Part shown: positions 28,173-39,733 of the stretch, piece by piece | Layout of the letters: every line of letters begins with the position of its first letter | Position numbering within the stretch: position 1 is the first letter of the stretch | Assembly: GCF_000429945.1 (NCBI RefSeq) | Contig: NZ_KE386997.1 | Span: 38,041 to 102,040, forward strand | From: Desulfogranum japonicum DSM 18378 | Lineage (GTDB): Bacteria; Desulfobacterota; Desulfobulbia; Desulfobulbales; Desulfobulbaceae | Direction of reading: 5' to 3' | Length of the DNA stretch: 64,000 nt | The notes under the pieces: generated by a model | Database searches by the model: none | What the model was told of the DNA's origin: nothing | The model's input: the letters and a program-made list of their open reading frames with translations, nothing else | Translations under genes and position numbers: made by a program

Positions 28173-30251
28173 TTACTCAACATGCATACGGGATATATCT
28201 CCAACCTGTAAGACCAATTGCCCTAAAGCGGTGAGCATGTTCAACCTGTTTTGCCGCACTGATGCATCCTCTGCCATGACCATCACCTGATCGAAAAAGG
28301 TGTCAACAGGGGTTTTCATGGCCAACATTTCTTCAAGGGCCTGGGAATACTTCTTCTCATTCAACAAGGGCGCGGTAATAGTCTCTACCTGCTCAAAAGC
28401 CTGGAACAAATCCTTTTCCGCCTGTTCCTGAAGCAAAGCGGTATCCACTGTTGTTGCACTGTTATCTTTGATAATATTGCGAATTCGTTTAAAGGAACCG
28501 GCAAGCACGGCAAACTGTTCCTGACCCTGAATTTGATTCAGTGCTTCTATTCGTGCAAGGCAATCAACCGGATCATCAAATTTTATAGCAGTAGCAGCAT
28601 CGACGACTTCCTGAGGAAAACCACTGGCAACCTGCTCGTTGGCAAATCTCAGACTGATAAATGCCAGAATATCTTCAGCAGTTTTGTTTTCAATAGTCAA
28701 TTGCCCAACATAGCCTTGTAAGGCGGCATCCACAAATACAGAGAGCTTGATGGAGATTGACAGTCCCTTGAGAATATTGATCAGACCTATGGCCTGCCGA
28801 CGTAAACCAAAAGCATCTTTATTCCCTGTGGGCCGTTCACCTATGGCAAAACATCCAGCTATGGTATCGAGCCGATCAGCAATCCCTACAATTGCACCCA
28901 ATATGCTTCCGGGAAGCTCACCTCCTGAGCGAACAGGCATATAATGCTCTTCGATTGCCTGAGCTACAGAGAGTGGTTCGCCATCCCTGGTTGCATATTC
29001 TCTCCCCATGATTCCCTGCAACGATGGAAATTCTCCAACCATTTCAGTTAACAGATCAGCTTTGGCCAATCGGGCAGCACGTACAGCTTCTACTTTAAGC
29101 TCAGGTTGAATAGCCTCGGCCAGCTGCTCTGCCAACTTTGCTACTCGTTCTGATTTTTCAAGCATGGTGCCTAATTTATGCTGAAAAACAATGCCACTGA
29201 GTCGCTCTATACGAGTTTCCAGCTTCTCTTTCTGATCTTCTTTATAGAAAAACAATCCATCCTCAAGTCTGGCTCTCAATACCCTTTCATGACCACTGGC
29301 TGCAAATTTTGTATCTGCAATCTCAGTGTTGTTTACAGCTACAAAATATGGAAGCAATTTTCCCGTGGTACTGTCAGTAACAGGAAAATATTTCTGGTGC
29401 TCACGCATGGAAGTTATGAGAGCTTCATCTGGGAGTTGCAAAAATTTTTCATCAAATGATCCACAAATTCCATATGGTTTTTCAACCAGATTGGTCACTG
29501 TATCTATGAGACCATCATGCAGCACAGGTTGTGCCCCTGGCACATTCTGCTGTTCACGAACGGCATGCTCAACCTCGTTGATAACCATTTTTCGCCGCTG
29601 CTGCATATCGACAATCACAAAATGGTCTGCCATTGCCTGCCGATACTGCGCAATACCAGAAATAGTGATATTGCCAGATGCGAGAAAACGATGTCCTCTG
29701 GATGTGTTACCAGCTACAACACCTTCTATTTCCAGATCTATGACACTTCCATCAAAAAGAGCGACTATCCATTGAATGGGACGAGCAAAGGCCAAACATG
29801 TTTCAGACCAGCGCATGGATTTAGGAAAAACAATTTCCCGTATTAAGGATTCAAGTAAATCAGGGAGTAAATCGATGCTATCCTGCCCCTGTACTTCTTC
29901 AATCACCATGAGGTATTCACCTTTGGGAGTTTCCACAACTTCCAAACTCTCAGGAGCCTTACCTTTGGACCGGGCAAATCCTATGGCTGCTTTGGTGGGA
30001 TTGCCGTCAGCATCAAAACCGGCACTACGGGAAGGGCCGATGTGTTCAAGACGCTGGTCAGGCTGCCGACTCTCAAGATCCTGGATAATCAGCGTTAGCC
30101 GCCGCGGTGTTCCATAAGTCTCTATCCCATGGAAATGTAAGCCAAGGCCGCGTAACTTCCTGTCCATTTCCCTGCCAAGGGTTTGCAATGCAGGTTGTAT
30201 ATACCCAGCAGGTATTTCCTCGGTTCCGATTTCAAATAGTAGTTCACTCAT
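28173..30251 (-). CDS. glyS: glycine-tRNA ligase beta subunit
   Basis: 692 aa, the usual length of the beta chain of the bacterial alpha2beta2 enzyme. The N-terminus MSELLFEIGTEEIPAGYIQPAL is diagnostic. Internal blocks RGHRFLASG, SMREHQKYFPV and LADRLDTIAGCFAIGERPTGNKDAFGLRRQAIG match the family (the last is the HD-like domain). The C-terminal anticodon-binding part (about 590-690) includes VDTFFDQVMVMAEDASVRQNRLNML. glyQ, normally just upstream, is absent here and must lie elsewhere in the genome. Confidence 0.98.
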   Translation of the reverse strand: MSELLFEIGTEEIPAGYIQPALQTLGREMDRKLRGLGLHFHGIETYGTPRRLTLIIQDLESRQPDQRLEHIGPSRSAGFDADGNPTKAAIGFARSKGKAPESLEVVETPKGEYLMVIEEVQGQDSIDLLPDLLESLIREIVFPKSMRWSETCLAFARPIQWIVALFDGSVIDLEIEGVVAGNTSRGHRFLASGNITISGIAQYRQAMADHFVIVDMQQRRKMVINEVEHAVREQQNVPGAQPVLHDGLIDTVTNLVEKPYGICGSFDEKFLQLPDEALITSMREHQKYFPVTDSTTGKLLPYFVAVNNTEIADTKFAASGHERVLRARLEDGLFFYKEDQKEKLETRIERLSGIVFQHKLGTMLEKSERVAKLAEQLAEAIQPELKVEAVRAARLAKADLLTEMVGEFPSLQGIMGREYATRDGEPLSVAQAIEEHYMPVRSGGELPGSILGAIVGIADRLDTIAGCFAIGERPTGNKDAFGLRRQAIGLINILKGLSISIKLSVFVDAALQGYVGQLTIENKTAEDILAFISLRFANEQVASGFPQEVVDAATAIKFDDPVDCLARIEALNQIQGQEQFAVLAGSFKRIRNIIKDNSATTVDTALLQEQAEKDLFQAFEQVETITAPLLNEKKYSQALEEMLAMKTPVDTFFDQVMVMAEDASVRQNRLNMLTALGQLVLQVGDISRMHVE

Positions 30252-30498
30252 GGCTACTCACGACCTTAAAATCTGTTTAATAGGGTGCTCAGACAAATGC
30301 ACATCCCAAGGATTCTGAGACACTCTCTCTATTTGTCTTTATATAAATAATGGGATCAATTTTCAGGGATTGGGTATCATACTCGAAGGTTGCACCGACA
30401 TCAACAACCAAGACCAAGTTTTTAGGCATGCCTGTTGTCGTATGGAGTTTCTCTGACCTTAAAATCAGAGCGCACAACTTCTCTACTCAACCGTTACA

Positions 30499-31200
30499 TC
30501 AAGGCCCTTCTATGGCGGCGTAGCTGGAAAATCCGCGTTCCACATGCTCAACTTTAACCCGAAACCAGGAAAATGCAGCCAGTGAACTCAATATTTGCCC
30601 GATTCTCTTACACATTGCTTCCGGTGAATCGCCACCAGATCCACCAGATGCACTACCTCTCTCTATATGTTGTATAAGATCCTCCAACCAGACGAAATGG
30701 TTGAGGCGTACGGCAACCAGGACTTTACCCCACAGACCGGAGACAGCCTGCACACCATTTTTCCTAGCGTTGGTATTTAACTGTACAGGAACTTCAACCT
30801 CGACTACCAGGTCAAGCTGTTCTTTAAGAGAACCACACATACTGCAGTCATACCTTCTGGAAATGCATTCCGAATTACCTAGGGAGGCAGCAAAAAAGTA
30901 GGGAAAGGAAATTTCCAGATGGGCGGCTTCAGCTTCGAGACGTTTGCGCATTTCTTCCAATATGTTATGTAGCGCAAGTAGATCAAACTTATGATGAAAA
31001 CAGTTCAAAATCTCTATAAAACGACTCATATGAGTCCCTTTAAAGTGTCTGGGAAGATGTACGTACATATTGACACTGGCAACAGTCTGTTGCGACTGTT
31101 TTGCCTTATCTTGTAACGTGATAGGATAAGAGATATTTTTAACCCCAACTTTTCGGATGTCTATGCATCTTGAATCGGGAGAGGACTGAACGTCTTGCAT
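30499..31200 (-). CDS. divergent FolE2-like protein (GTP cyclohydrolase IB homologue), probable pseudoenzyme
   Basis: 233 aa from the ATG at 31200, where the family N-terminus begins (MQDVQSSPDSRCIDIRKVGV); the longer frame upstream is not protein-like. FolE2/MptA hallmarks are present: VGVKNISYPI, VNMYVHLPRHFKGTHMSRFIE and RLNHFVWLEDLIQHIE. The segment where FolE2 enzymes have their conserved CPCSKE and GAHNQR pieces (zinc-ligand cysteine and histidine) instead reads PVQLNTNARKNGVQAVSG. The late ESIHxHxA motif is replaced by ERGFSSYAA. Thus most expected zinc and catalytic residues are missing although the fold appears intact. It is either an inactive paralogue or an enzyme with different chemistry. 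An intact FolE or FolE2 should exist elsewhere. Confidence 0.75.
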   Translation of the reverse strand: MQDVQSSPDSRCIDIRKVGVKNISYPITLQDKAKQSQQTVASVNMYVHLPRHFKGTHMSRFIEILNCFHHKFDLLALHNILEEMRKRLEAEAAHLEISFPYFFAASLGNSECISRRYDCSMCGSLKEQLDLVVEVEVPVQLNTNARKNGVQAVSGLWGKVLVAVRLNHFVWLEDLIQHIERGSASGGSGGDSPEAMCKRIGQILSSLAAFSWFRVKVEHVERGFSSYAAIEGP

Positions 31201-31598
31201 TAGTAAATAAAATAAAAAGTATAAAAAACCGAATTGAGGGCTCTCCGCTCCACGCTCACACCTGACACGCCCCAATGGCGGTGAATAACTCAAATATCAG
31301 TATTGGGGAAAACCCTGTTGAAACCGAAACAGAGTCGGTTCTGGAGATATGATATCCTATCTGACAAACAAATGAGAACCAATATTACAATGTTCCAGAG
31401 AGACTCCGAACTTCCTGCTCCATGAAATGGAATACAACATTATAAAAATAGTGCTGCATAATGTGTAATATTTGCTGGTTCAGACAAGGGAATGTTAATA
31501 TTTCACACTCTTAGCCATTCTTTTTTCATGCTGCCATGAACCCGTTACAATACGGTGATGAAAAAATAACGGGCAAAGTAACAGAGTCGTGTAAAGTA
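31201..31598. other. gap between FolE2-like and CheY-like genes
   Basis: It should hold the FolE2-like promoter. The only structure noted is a 7-bp inverted repeat (CCCGTTA / TAACGGG, 31541-31573, 19-nt loop) just after the CheY-like stop, a possible terminator without T tract. Confidence 0.45.
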
Positions 31599-31955
31599 TT
31601 AATCAAGGTATTTATGCACAGCTTCCTTAAGTTCGTCAATATTTGCAGATTTCACAATATACTCATCAGAAGCCCAACTCTTAAAATCATTTTTAAATTC
31701 CGGGTATGCTGAACAAAGAATAACTGGAAGTTGAGCATTGATTTCCTTCATACGGCTTAACACATCAATGCCATTCATCCCTGGCATATTTATATCCAAC
31801 ACAACCAGGTCAGGCTGATGCTCACGAAATTTCTCTAAAGCTTCTTCTCCGTTAAAGGCTGATATAACCGTATACCCATCTTCTTCAAACTCACCCCGGT
31901 AGAGCAACTGTATCCCCTGCTCGTCATCGACCAACAAAATAGTTTTATTTGACAT
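31599..31955 (-). CDS. single-domain response regulator (CheY-like)
   Basis: 118 aa from the ATG at 31955, which follows GGAGGAG with good spacing. A lone receiver domain: acidic pair LLVDDEQG, phospho-acceptor Asp in LVVLDINMPGMNG, Ser/Thr switch in ILCSAYP and conserved Lys in YIVKSAN. No output domain, so it acts by protein contact. No kinase lies next to it, so its partner is not shown by position. Confidence 0.93.
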   Translation of the reverse strand: MSNKTILLVDDEQGIQLLYRGEFEEDGYTVISAFNGEEALEKFREHQPDLVVLDINMPGMNGIDVLSRMKEINAQLPVILCSAYPEFKNDFKSWASDEYIVKSANIDELKEAVHKYLD

Positions 31956-32043
31956 ATTCTCCTCCAAAGCCCTTCACGTGGGGCGTCCCCTGTGGGATGT
32001 AGCCTTACCGAATGTGGCTCCTACTTTTAGTAGTCCGATCAGC

Positions 32044-33048
32044 CTAGGCCTGCAATTGAATTTCTTTAAGATATTTACACGTATCTTCAGGGGGTATCGG
32101 ATTAATATAAAACCCGGTTCCCCACTCAAATCCTGCAATGGAAGTCAATTTAGGTACTATTTCAAAATGCCAGTGGTAATGCTCCAGCGGTCCGGACCGC
32201 AACGGTTGAGTGTGCAATACAAAGTTATAAGGAACATTAGGTATACAGGCATCCAATCTCCGCAGTGACTCACTGAATATTGCTGTCAGTGCCTGCAATG
32301 AGTCCTCGTCCTGATTAGCGTAATTGGAATTATGATGACGTGGCATGATCCACATTTCAAACGGTGATCTCGGAGCAAATGGGGCCACGGTCACAAAATG
32401 ACTGTTTTCACATACCAGACGAATATCCTGCTGGATTTCCTGGCGAATGATGTCACAAAAAACACACCGGTCCTTGTACTTATAGTAGGAAAGACTGCCA
32501 TCGAGTTCAGATGAGACCATCCGCGGTAGAATAGGAAGTGCAACAAGTTGTGAGTGGCTATGTTCCAGAGAAGCACCGGCTGCTTTACCAAAATTTTTAA
32601 AGACCATCACGTAACTGAAACGATCATCTTTTGCCAAATCCCGTATACGATCACGAAAAGCCCGAAAAGTCAGAATCATTTTATCTGCGGGCAAATCAGA
32701 AAATTTCTGCTCATGGTGGGGGCACTCAATGATGACTTCATGGGCTCCTATACCATTCATACGGTCATAAAGCCCTTCCCCCTGTTTATCCAACTCACCT
32801 TCAATAACCAGAGCCGGGTATTTATTGGGTACCACACGTAAATCCCAACCCGGGGTATTTGAGTGGCCTTGTGTTCTTCCGTAGACGAGGACTTCATCCG
32901 GAGTAGTTTTCTCGTTGCCTGGACAAAGAGGACAAAATCCGCCCTTGACCTTCGCCTCCTGAACAAGAAAATCTGTGGGCCGTTTACCTCGTTCCTGAGC
33001 GATTATGATCCAGCGCCCAAGAATGGGATCTTTTCGTAACTCAGGCAT
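32044..33048 (-). CDS. galT: galactose-1-phosphate uridylyltransferase
   Basis: 334 aa. It exchanges UMP between UDP-glucose and galactose-1-phosphate in the Leloir pathway. Zinc-site cysteines (CPLCPGNEKTTPDE), the active-site HSHSQL histidine triad motif at EHSHSQLVALP, and the second cysteine pair (CVFCDIIRQE) are visible, as is the C-terminal HYHWHFEIVPKL. galK and galE are not adjacent. In anaerobes the enzyme often serves sugar nucleotide interconversion for polysaccharides, and this stand-alone copy may do so (inference). Its start is 5 bp from the dksA stop, so they are co-transcribed. Confidence 0.95.
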   Translation of the reverse strand: MPELRKDPILGRWIIIAQERGKRPTDFLVQEAKVKGGFCPLCPGNEKTTPDEVLVYGRTQGHSNTPGWDLRVVPNKYPALVIEGELDKQGEGLYDRMNGIGAHEVIIECPHHEQKFSDLPADKMILTFRAFRDRIRDLAKDDRFSYVMVFKNFGKAAGASLEHSHSQLVALPILPRMVSSELDGSLSYYKYKDRCVFCDIIRQEIQQDIRLVCENSHFVTVAPFAPRSPFEMWIMPRHHNSNYANQDEDSLQALTAIFSESLRRLDACIPNVPYNFVLHTQPLRSGPLEHYHWHFEIVPKLTSIAGFEWGTGFYINPIPPEDTCKYLKEIQLQA

Positions 33049-33053
33049 GATAG

Positions 33054-33416
33054 TTATCGTCCCTGTTCTTTTTCACGTTTTTCCTGACGGGTTTTGCACT
33101 CAATGCAAAACTTGGCGACAGGACGAGCCTCCAGACGTTTGATGGCAATATCCTCTCCACAGTCAGCGCATATACCGTATGAACCATCGTCAATCCGACC
33201 TAGCGCTTCATCAATCTTATCCATTAATCGGCGCTCGCGTCCTCGAATTCGAAGCTCAAAACTGCGATCTGATTCTACCGTAGCCCTGTCGTTGGGATCC
33301 GGAATGTTATCAGTCTGGGTGGTCATCTCTGTAAGAGTCTGTTCCACATCGGAGGTGATTTCAGATTTCATTTCCTCAAGTTTTTCCTTAAACATCTGTA
33401 AATCTTTTTGGTCCAT
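33054..33416 (-). CDS. dksA: DksA/TraR-family C4 zinc-finger regulator
   Basis: 120 aa from the ATG at 33416 (GGAGTG site upstream). A coiled-coil N-terminal half (DQKDLQMFKEKLEEMKSEI; RERRLMDKIDEALGRIDDG) and a C4 zinc finger CADCGEDIAIKRLEARPVAKFCIECK. DksA-type proteins enter the RNA polymerase secondary channel and, with ppGpp, adjust transcription. The conserved acidic residues at the coil tip are not fully verifiable. It is first of a close pair with galT. Confidence 0.9.
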   Translation of the reverse strand: MDQKDLQMFKEKLEEMKSEITSDVEQTLTEMTTQTDNIPDPNDRATVESDRSFELRIRGRERRLMDKIDEALGRIDDGSYGICADCGEDIAIKRLEARPVAKFCIECKTRQEKREKEQGR

Positions 33417-33543
33417 ATCAGCACTCCGAAACAAACGGGATTCAAATTAACCAAACATACTGCAGTGTCAGATCGAAACAGCGCTAGTGCGAGTTCGAGA
33501 CCATGAGCCCCCGCAATAGTCGTTTTGTATTATTTCCAGTATA

Positions 33544-34038
33544 TCATAGGGCCGCAGGATTATGGAAGGTACCACTTTTGCCGCCACTCTTTTTACAAAG
33601 TTTTATATCATGAATCTCCATGGTTTTATCGACAGCCTTACACATATCATAGATGGTCAGCGCAGCAACGGAAACAGCGGTCAGAGCCTCCATCTCGACT
33701 CCGGTCTTCCCGGTAATTGAAACTGTAGCTTCGATATCTATGGAACGGTCTTTATCTACAGGAGTGAAAAGAATATCTATCCCCGACAAGGCAAGAGGAT
33801 GGCAAAGTGGAATGAGCTGATCTACTTTTTTGGCTGCCATCACACCGGCAATTCGTGCTACTCCAAGAACATCACCTTTTTTCATATTGCCAGCCTTTAC
33901 CAATGCATAGGCTTCATCAGACATGGTGATACGCCCTTTTGCCGTGGCTATACGCTTGGTATCAGTCTTGTCGCCGACATCAACCATACGGGCATTTCCT
34001 GCATCATCAAAATGAGTTAAAGGAGATTTATCAACCAT
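33544..34038 (-). CDS. moaC: cyclic pyranopterin monophosphate synthase MoaC
   Basis: 164 aa, full length. It completes the first step of molybdenum cofactor synthesis with MoaA. Signatures: [57 protein letters not shown] and a C-terminal KSGGKSGTF. The start codon overlaps the dnaJ stop region by 8 bp, so it is translated from the dnaJ transcript. Confidence 0.97.
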   Translation of the reverse strand: MVDKSPLTHFDDAGNARMVDVGDKTDTKRIATAKGRITMSDEAYALVKAGNMKKGDVLGVARIAGVMAAKKVDQLIPLCHPLALSGIDILFTPVDKDRSIDIEATVSITGKTGVEMEALTAVSVAALTIYDMCKAVDKTMEIHDIKLCKKSGGKSGTFHNPAAL

Positions 34039-35185
34039 TGGCTACCTTGTCAGCAGATTTTTCTTTTTTCTTCTGTTTCCCTAAATGACCATGAAAAAGC
34101 CTGCTGAAAAAACCTTCATCTTCCTGTTCTTTACTGCACAAGGTATCGAATTGCTGCAGCAACTCTTTCTGTTCCTTACACAGGTTGGTAGGTGTTTTCA
34201 CCTGTATTTCAACTATCATATCTCCCTTTCCGCCACCCCGAAGACTTTTCACGCCCTCACCTCTTAAGGTGAAGCGATCTCCGGCCTGAGCCCCTGCAGG
34301 AACTTTAAGCGTTGAACTGCCATAGATTGTGGGAACCTCTATCTCGCAGCCCAGTGCAGCTTTAACCATGGGAACCGGGAGATGCAGATAAATGAGTTGC
34401 CCATCGCGCTGAAAGTGCTCATGTTCTTCGACATGAATGATAACATACAGATCTCCGGAACGTCCTCCACGTCGTCCGCCTTCCCCTTCACCAGAAAGGC
34501 GCATGCGTGAACCTGTATCAACACCAGCAGGTATACGGAGATTAATCTTCTTGCTTTTACGAACCAAGCCCTCTCCGTGACAATCATTACACGGTTCAGT
34601 TATAACCTGACCACTACCATGACATTGAGGGCAAGTTGAGCTTACCTGGAAAAACCCTTGAGATCGTATAACCTGTCCACGCCCTTGACAGGAAGGGCAG
34701 GTTTCTGGGCGAAAACCTGGCCGGGCGCCACTGCCCTCACAGGTCCAGCAGGTTTCTTTTTTGGTGATTTCAACTTCACGCTCAATCCCGTGCACAGCCT
34801 CCATAAAGGTGATCTGGATATCATATCTCAGGTCATCTCCCTGCACTGGAGCATTGGGGTCACGACGTCTGCTCCGCCCACCAAACCCGAAAATATCTCC
34901 AAAAAGGTCATTGATATGGGAAAAAATATCTTCGCTGTTTCCAGGACCGCTGTATCCGCTGTTACGGAGCCCCTCTTTGCCGTAGGTGTCGTAAATATGT
35001 CTTTTTTGAGCATCTGAAAGGACTTCATATGCCTCAGATGCTTCCTTAAATTTGGCTTCAGCTTCTTTATCTCCCGGATTACGATCAGGGTGATATTTCA
35101 TGGCCTGTTTACGATAGGCCTTTTTAATCACATCTCCGGCAGCATCGCGGCTTACACCAAGTATTTCATAATAACAGGTACTCAT
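34031..35185 (-). CDS. dnaJ: chaperone DnaJ
   Basis: 384 aa. J domain at 1-70 with HPD ([18 protein letters not shown]), glycine-rich linker ([11 protein letters not shown]), then four CxxCxGxG zinc repeats ([32 protein letters not shown]) and the C-terminal substrate domain. Co-chaperone of DnaK. dnaK and grpE are not beside it in this window; instead it sits between rpoZ and moaC. Confidence 0.98.
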   Translation of the reverse strand: MSTCYYEILGVSRDAAGDVIKKAYRKQAMKYHPDRNPGDKEAEAKFKEASEAYEVLSDAQKRHIYDTYGKEGLRNSGYSGPGNSEDIFSHINDLFGDIFGFGGRSRRRDPNAPVQGDDLRYDIQITFMEAVHGIEREVEITKKETCWTCEGSGARPGFRPETCPSCQGRGQVIRSQGFFQVSSTCPQCHGSGQVITEPCNDCHGEGLVRKSKKINLRIPAGVDTGSRMRLSGEGEGGRRGGRSGDLYVIIHVEEHEHFQRDGQLIYLHLPVPMVKAALGCEIEVPTIYGSSTLKVPAGAQAGDRFTLRGEGVKSLRGGGKGDMIVEIQVKTPTNLCKEQKELLQQFDTLCSKEQEDEGFFSRLFHGHLGKQKKKEKSADKVANG

Positions 35186-35206
35186 AACTATTATTTGACG
35201 ACCAGA

Positions 35207-35473
35207 TTATTGTTCACTTGAGTTAGAGTCACTTTCAGTCTGTTTCACTTTACCTGCTTTTCTCTTTGCCGGCAGCTCATGAATATTGTCAAAGGTAACC
35301 GATCCGGATGCGATTTCACGCAGAGTCATGACCACTTCCTTATTTTTGCCGTCAACGAGAAACGGTTCCCCTTGACGATGCTGACGAATACGCTCAACGG
35401 CAAGGTGAATGAGAGAAAATCGATTATCATCGCCTACCTGAGCAAGACAATCTTCAACCGTGATTCTAGCCAT
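35207..35473 (-). CDS. rpoZ: RNA polymerase omega subunit
   Basis: 88 aa from the ATG at 35473, where the family start MARITVEDCLAQVGDDNRFSL begins. A longer frame upstream lacks similarity. The omega subunit helps beta-prime assembly. An inverted repeat (CCTGTGG / CCACAGG) lies in its 5' leader (about 35500-35518). A short acidic tail ends the protein (ESDSNSSEQ). dnaJ follows by 21 bp. Confidence 0.92.
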   Translation of the reverse strand: MARITVEDCLAQVGDDNRFSLIHLAVERIRQHRQGEPFLVDGKNKEVVMTLREIASGSVTFDNIHELPAKRKAGKVKQTESDSNSSEQ

Positions 35474-35519
35474 ATAATTATGCTCCAAACTGTAGTAACC
35501 TGTGGAAAATACCACAGGA

Positions 35520-35569
35520 AAAAATTACCATCGGCAAGGTTGTCTTTATGTAATACCCAGCCGATGGTG
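35520..35569 (-). terminator. candidate terminator after purA
   Basis: On the minus strand, stem ACCATCGGC / GCCGATGGT with a 24-nt loop followed by AATTTTTT. It separates purA from the rpoZ-dnaJ-moaC transcript. Confidence 0.65.
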
Positions 35570-35656
35570 CTCTAACTCTTTAATCACTCTTTTTCATTTG
35601 GCAAGAGGTTGCTAGTGAAGTTTATATCACAGCAACAACTTACCGCATCGGTCATC

Positions 35657-37518
<1,862 letters not shown>

Positions 37519-37848
37519 GTGAATATAACTCATAAACGAATACAGAGAGAAATCAGAACAGTAAAACTCATGATAATAAAATATTGCAAAGAGTTCCACG
37601 CCCCTGAACATCCTCCCTGTCTGCATTGTCAGGCTTTACTTGCCTATGCATTGAAGAGACTTTCCCATTGCCCTTACCAGGAACACAAAACAACATGCTC
37701 AAAATGCCCAACTCACTGTTACAATCCATCTAAACAGAAATATATCCGAGAGGTTATGCGTTATTCCGGCCCCAGATTAATGCTGTCACACCCCATTCTC
37801 ACCCTGCTCCATGTGTTGGATGGATTCCGCAGGCCTACTAAAAAATGA
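37519..37848 (+). CDS. YgbA-family (nitrous oxide-stimulated promoter family) protein
   Basis: 109 aa, GTG start. Family features: N-terminal REIRTVKLMIIKYC, cysteine pairs in CLHCQALLAYALKRLSHCPYQE and CSKCPTHCYNPSKQKYIREVMRYSGPRL. The cysteines could bind a metal or Fe-S cluster. Members are linked to nitrosative stress in other bacteria; the hcp module at 17-20 kb serves the same theme. No FNR-type box is seen upstream. Weak ribosome site, so the exact start is uncertain. Confidence 0.82.
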   Translation: MNITHKRIQREIRTVKLMIIKYCKEFHAPEHPPCLHCQALLAYALKRLSHCPYQEHKTTCSKCPTHCYNPSKQKYIREVMRYSGPRLMLSHPILTLLHVLDGFRRPTKK

Positions 37849-37950
37849 CCTCAAGCAAACTTGACACCCTTTGGCAAATCCCGTAAATTGGCCCGCGGGA
37901 ATGCAAGCTCCTTATTTATTAGTAATCCCTAAAATCAGGATGGAAGTTAT

Positions 37951-38406
37951 ATGTTTGGAATCGGCCTGCCCGAAATGATTGTCATCTCTGCTGTCGCACT
38001 TATTGTTGTGGGTCCGGATAAATTGCCAGAACTGGCCAGGTCCCTCGCTAAAGGCATAATGGAGATGAAAAAAACCATTAATCAGTTCAAGGAAAACCTC
38101 ACTGAAGAAGATGAAACCCTCAGCGAAGTACAGAAAGAACTACGCCAAACCGCCAATGACCTAAAAGAGCGAATGCTCGATTACGAAACCAAAACTCAAG
38201 CCCACCCTGATATTGACAACATACCCAACGCCGGCAGTGAAGATGATACAGATCTCATAGAAGCTGAAAGTGTGACTCGTCCGTGGGAGCAGGATGCTCA
38301 GAGTTCTCCGGTAGACGGCGCTAAAGCGAACAGTAATCCCCCCACTGCCCAAGGGGACGAAAACATCACTCAGGAATCTTGCAACGCACCTGAAAAGCAA
38401 TCATGA
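37951..38406 (+). CDS. tatB: twin-arginine translocase subunit TatB-like
   Basis: 151 aa. Starts [35 protein letters not shown]: short helix with a Glu, hinge GPDKLPE, and amphipathic helix, as in TatA/TatB. The long acidic C-terminal tail (about 55-151) and the position just before tatC favour TatB. It overlaps tatC by four bases (ATGA). Folded, cofactor-bearing enzymes would be its cargo. TatA may be elsewhere. Confidence 0.9.
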   Translation: MFGIGLPEMIVISAVALIVVGPDKLPELARSLAKGIMEMKKTINQFKENLTEEDETLSEVQKELRQTANDLKERMLDYETKTQAHPDIDNIPNAGSEDDTDLIEAESVTRPWEQDAQSSPVDGAKANSNPPTAQGDENITQESCNAPEKQS

Positions 38407-39137
38407 TTTCTGCATTTGAACATTTTCGTCCTCATCACCAAGAATTACGAACAAGATTATTACGAAGTATTCTCGCGCTTGTTATCTGCAGTACTGTTGC
38501 CTATATCTTCAAGGAGCAAATCACACAACTCTGTATGGAGCCCCTATTCCGTGCCTATCCGGAACTGGAAAAACTTGTCTATACTAAACTCACCGAAGCC
38601 TTTATAAGTTATATAAAAATTTCTATTCTGACAGGATGTATCCTCAGCTTTCCTTATCTACTGTACCAACTGTGGATGTTTATCTCCCCCGGACTCCTGG
38701 AAGATGAGAAAAAGACAGCCTTTGTTATTGTTTTCTGGGCGACGATGCTTTTTGTGAGTGGTGGTCTGTTCGCTTTTTTCATTGCTTTACCGCAAATTCT
38801 CAAGTTTTTTATGCACTATGCAGGCTCCAACCTCATCCCCATGCCAAAATTTGGGCTTTATCTCACCTTTGTCGGGCGTATGATCCTCACCTTTAGCCTG
38901 GCCTTTGAAATCCCTTTTCTCATGGTTATGGTTGGAAAGACAGGCTTGGTCTCATCACAGTACTTTAGAAAAAAACGACTTTGGTTCTATCTGGCTATCC
39001 TGATTCTTGCTTTTATGCTCACAGCAGGTGATATAACAGCCACTGTTTTGTTGGCCGTACCCCTTTTCTTTCTCTATGAAGCCGGCATTCTCGTTGGCTC
39101 AATACTCAAAAAAACCAATAAACGTCCCGCTCGATAA
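38403..39137 (+). CDS. tatC: twin-arginine translocase subunit TatC
   Basis: 244 aa, six membrane helices. Family blocks: [70 protein letters not shown], and [25 protein letters not shown]. TatC recognises the twin-arginine signal peptide and forms the receptor with TatB. Confidence 0.96.
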   Translation: MISAFEHFRPHHQELRTRLLRSILALVICSTVAYIFKEQITQLCMEPLFRAYPELEKLVYTKLTEAFISYIKISILTGCILSFPYLLYQLWMFISPGLLEDEKKTAFVIVFWATMLFVSGGLFAFFIALPQILKFFMHYAGSNLIPMPKFGLYLTFVGRMILTFSLAFEIPFLMVMVGKTGLVSSQYFRKKRLWFYLAILILAFMLTAGDITATVLLAVPLFFLYEAGILVGSILKKTNKRPAR

Positions 39138-39733
39138 AACAGACAACAATCTGTTACCTCGCATTATAATCATACTCTTTTTTTTCAATACCTTGACGAG
39201 GCATTATCTTTTTCTGATAATGGTATTAGTTAGTGCCTGTCCATAAATAGTTTTCTCAGAGTCTCGTACCTCGCTTGCCAGCCCGATAGCTGTTTTATCT
39301 TCACACTTTTACGGAGGTAAGCGTAAATCTTGATAATTTGCAAAATGCCCGTGACAGCATTTTAAAGCGCCCTGGCTCTCGAGTCAAAAGCCTCATTTCT
39401 GGACAGACGTAAGCTACTCCAGAGAATGATTCTATTGTTCTCGAACCTTTGTGAATATGTAACTTCCATGTCCTTTGCCAGTCATACAATACCTGGAAGG
39501 TACATCTGGGACTTTCCTTACCCGCCACAAAGTTCACCTTACCGAACCGGTGCACTACTCTGTCTGCCCCTAAATTTTTCAGGCAATGCAGAACTGCACA
39601 AATGTTTTATTCCTGCTTTTTCAGGAAAGGCTGTTTGCACAATTGCAGGTTATTTACCCGGAAAAATACAGTTCAACTCTTTTATCTGTTAATAACAATA
39701 AATATTTGTATCGCGAGGAGAGGGGGGAGCAAG
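39138..39733. other. 596-bp gap with one family A element and chemoreceptor leader
   Basis: Contains a weak hairpin after tatC (CATTATC / GATAATG at 39202-39222, preceded by a T-run), the family A element at 39233-39410, and a leader of about 320 bp before the chemoreceptor start. No further structure noticed. Confidence 0.55.
39233..39410. repeat. MITE-like element, family A copy 3
   Basis: 178 bp. Left end GTGCCTGTCCATAAATAG; reverse complement of the right end ACGTCTGTCCAGAAATGAGG. Shares interior pieces TTTTATCTTCA and CGGAGGTAAGCGTA with copy 2. Confidence 0.65.

Noticed and set aside
31201..31293. N-terminal extension of the FolE2-like gene with a hydrophobic stretch
   Set aside because: The family start is MQDVQ at 31200; the hydrophobic part FLYFLFYLL is a translation of AT-rich non-coding DNA.
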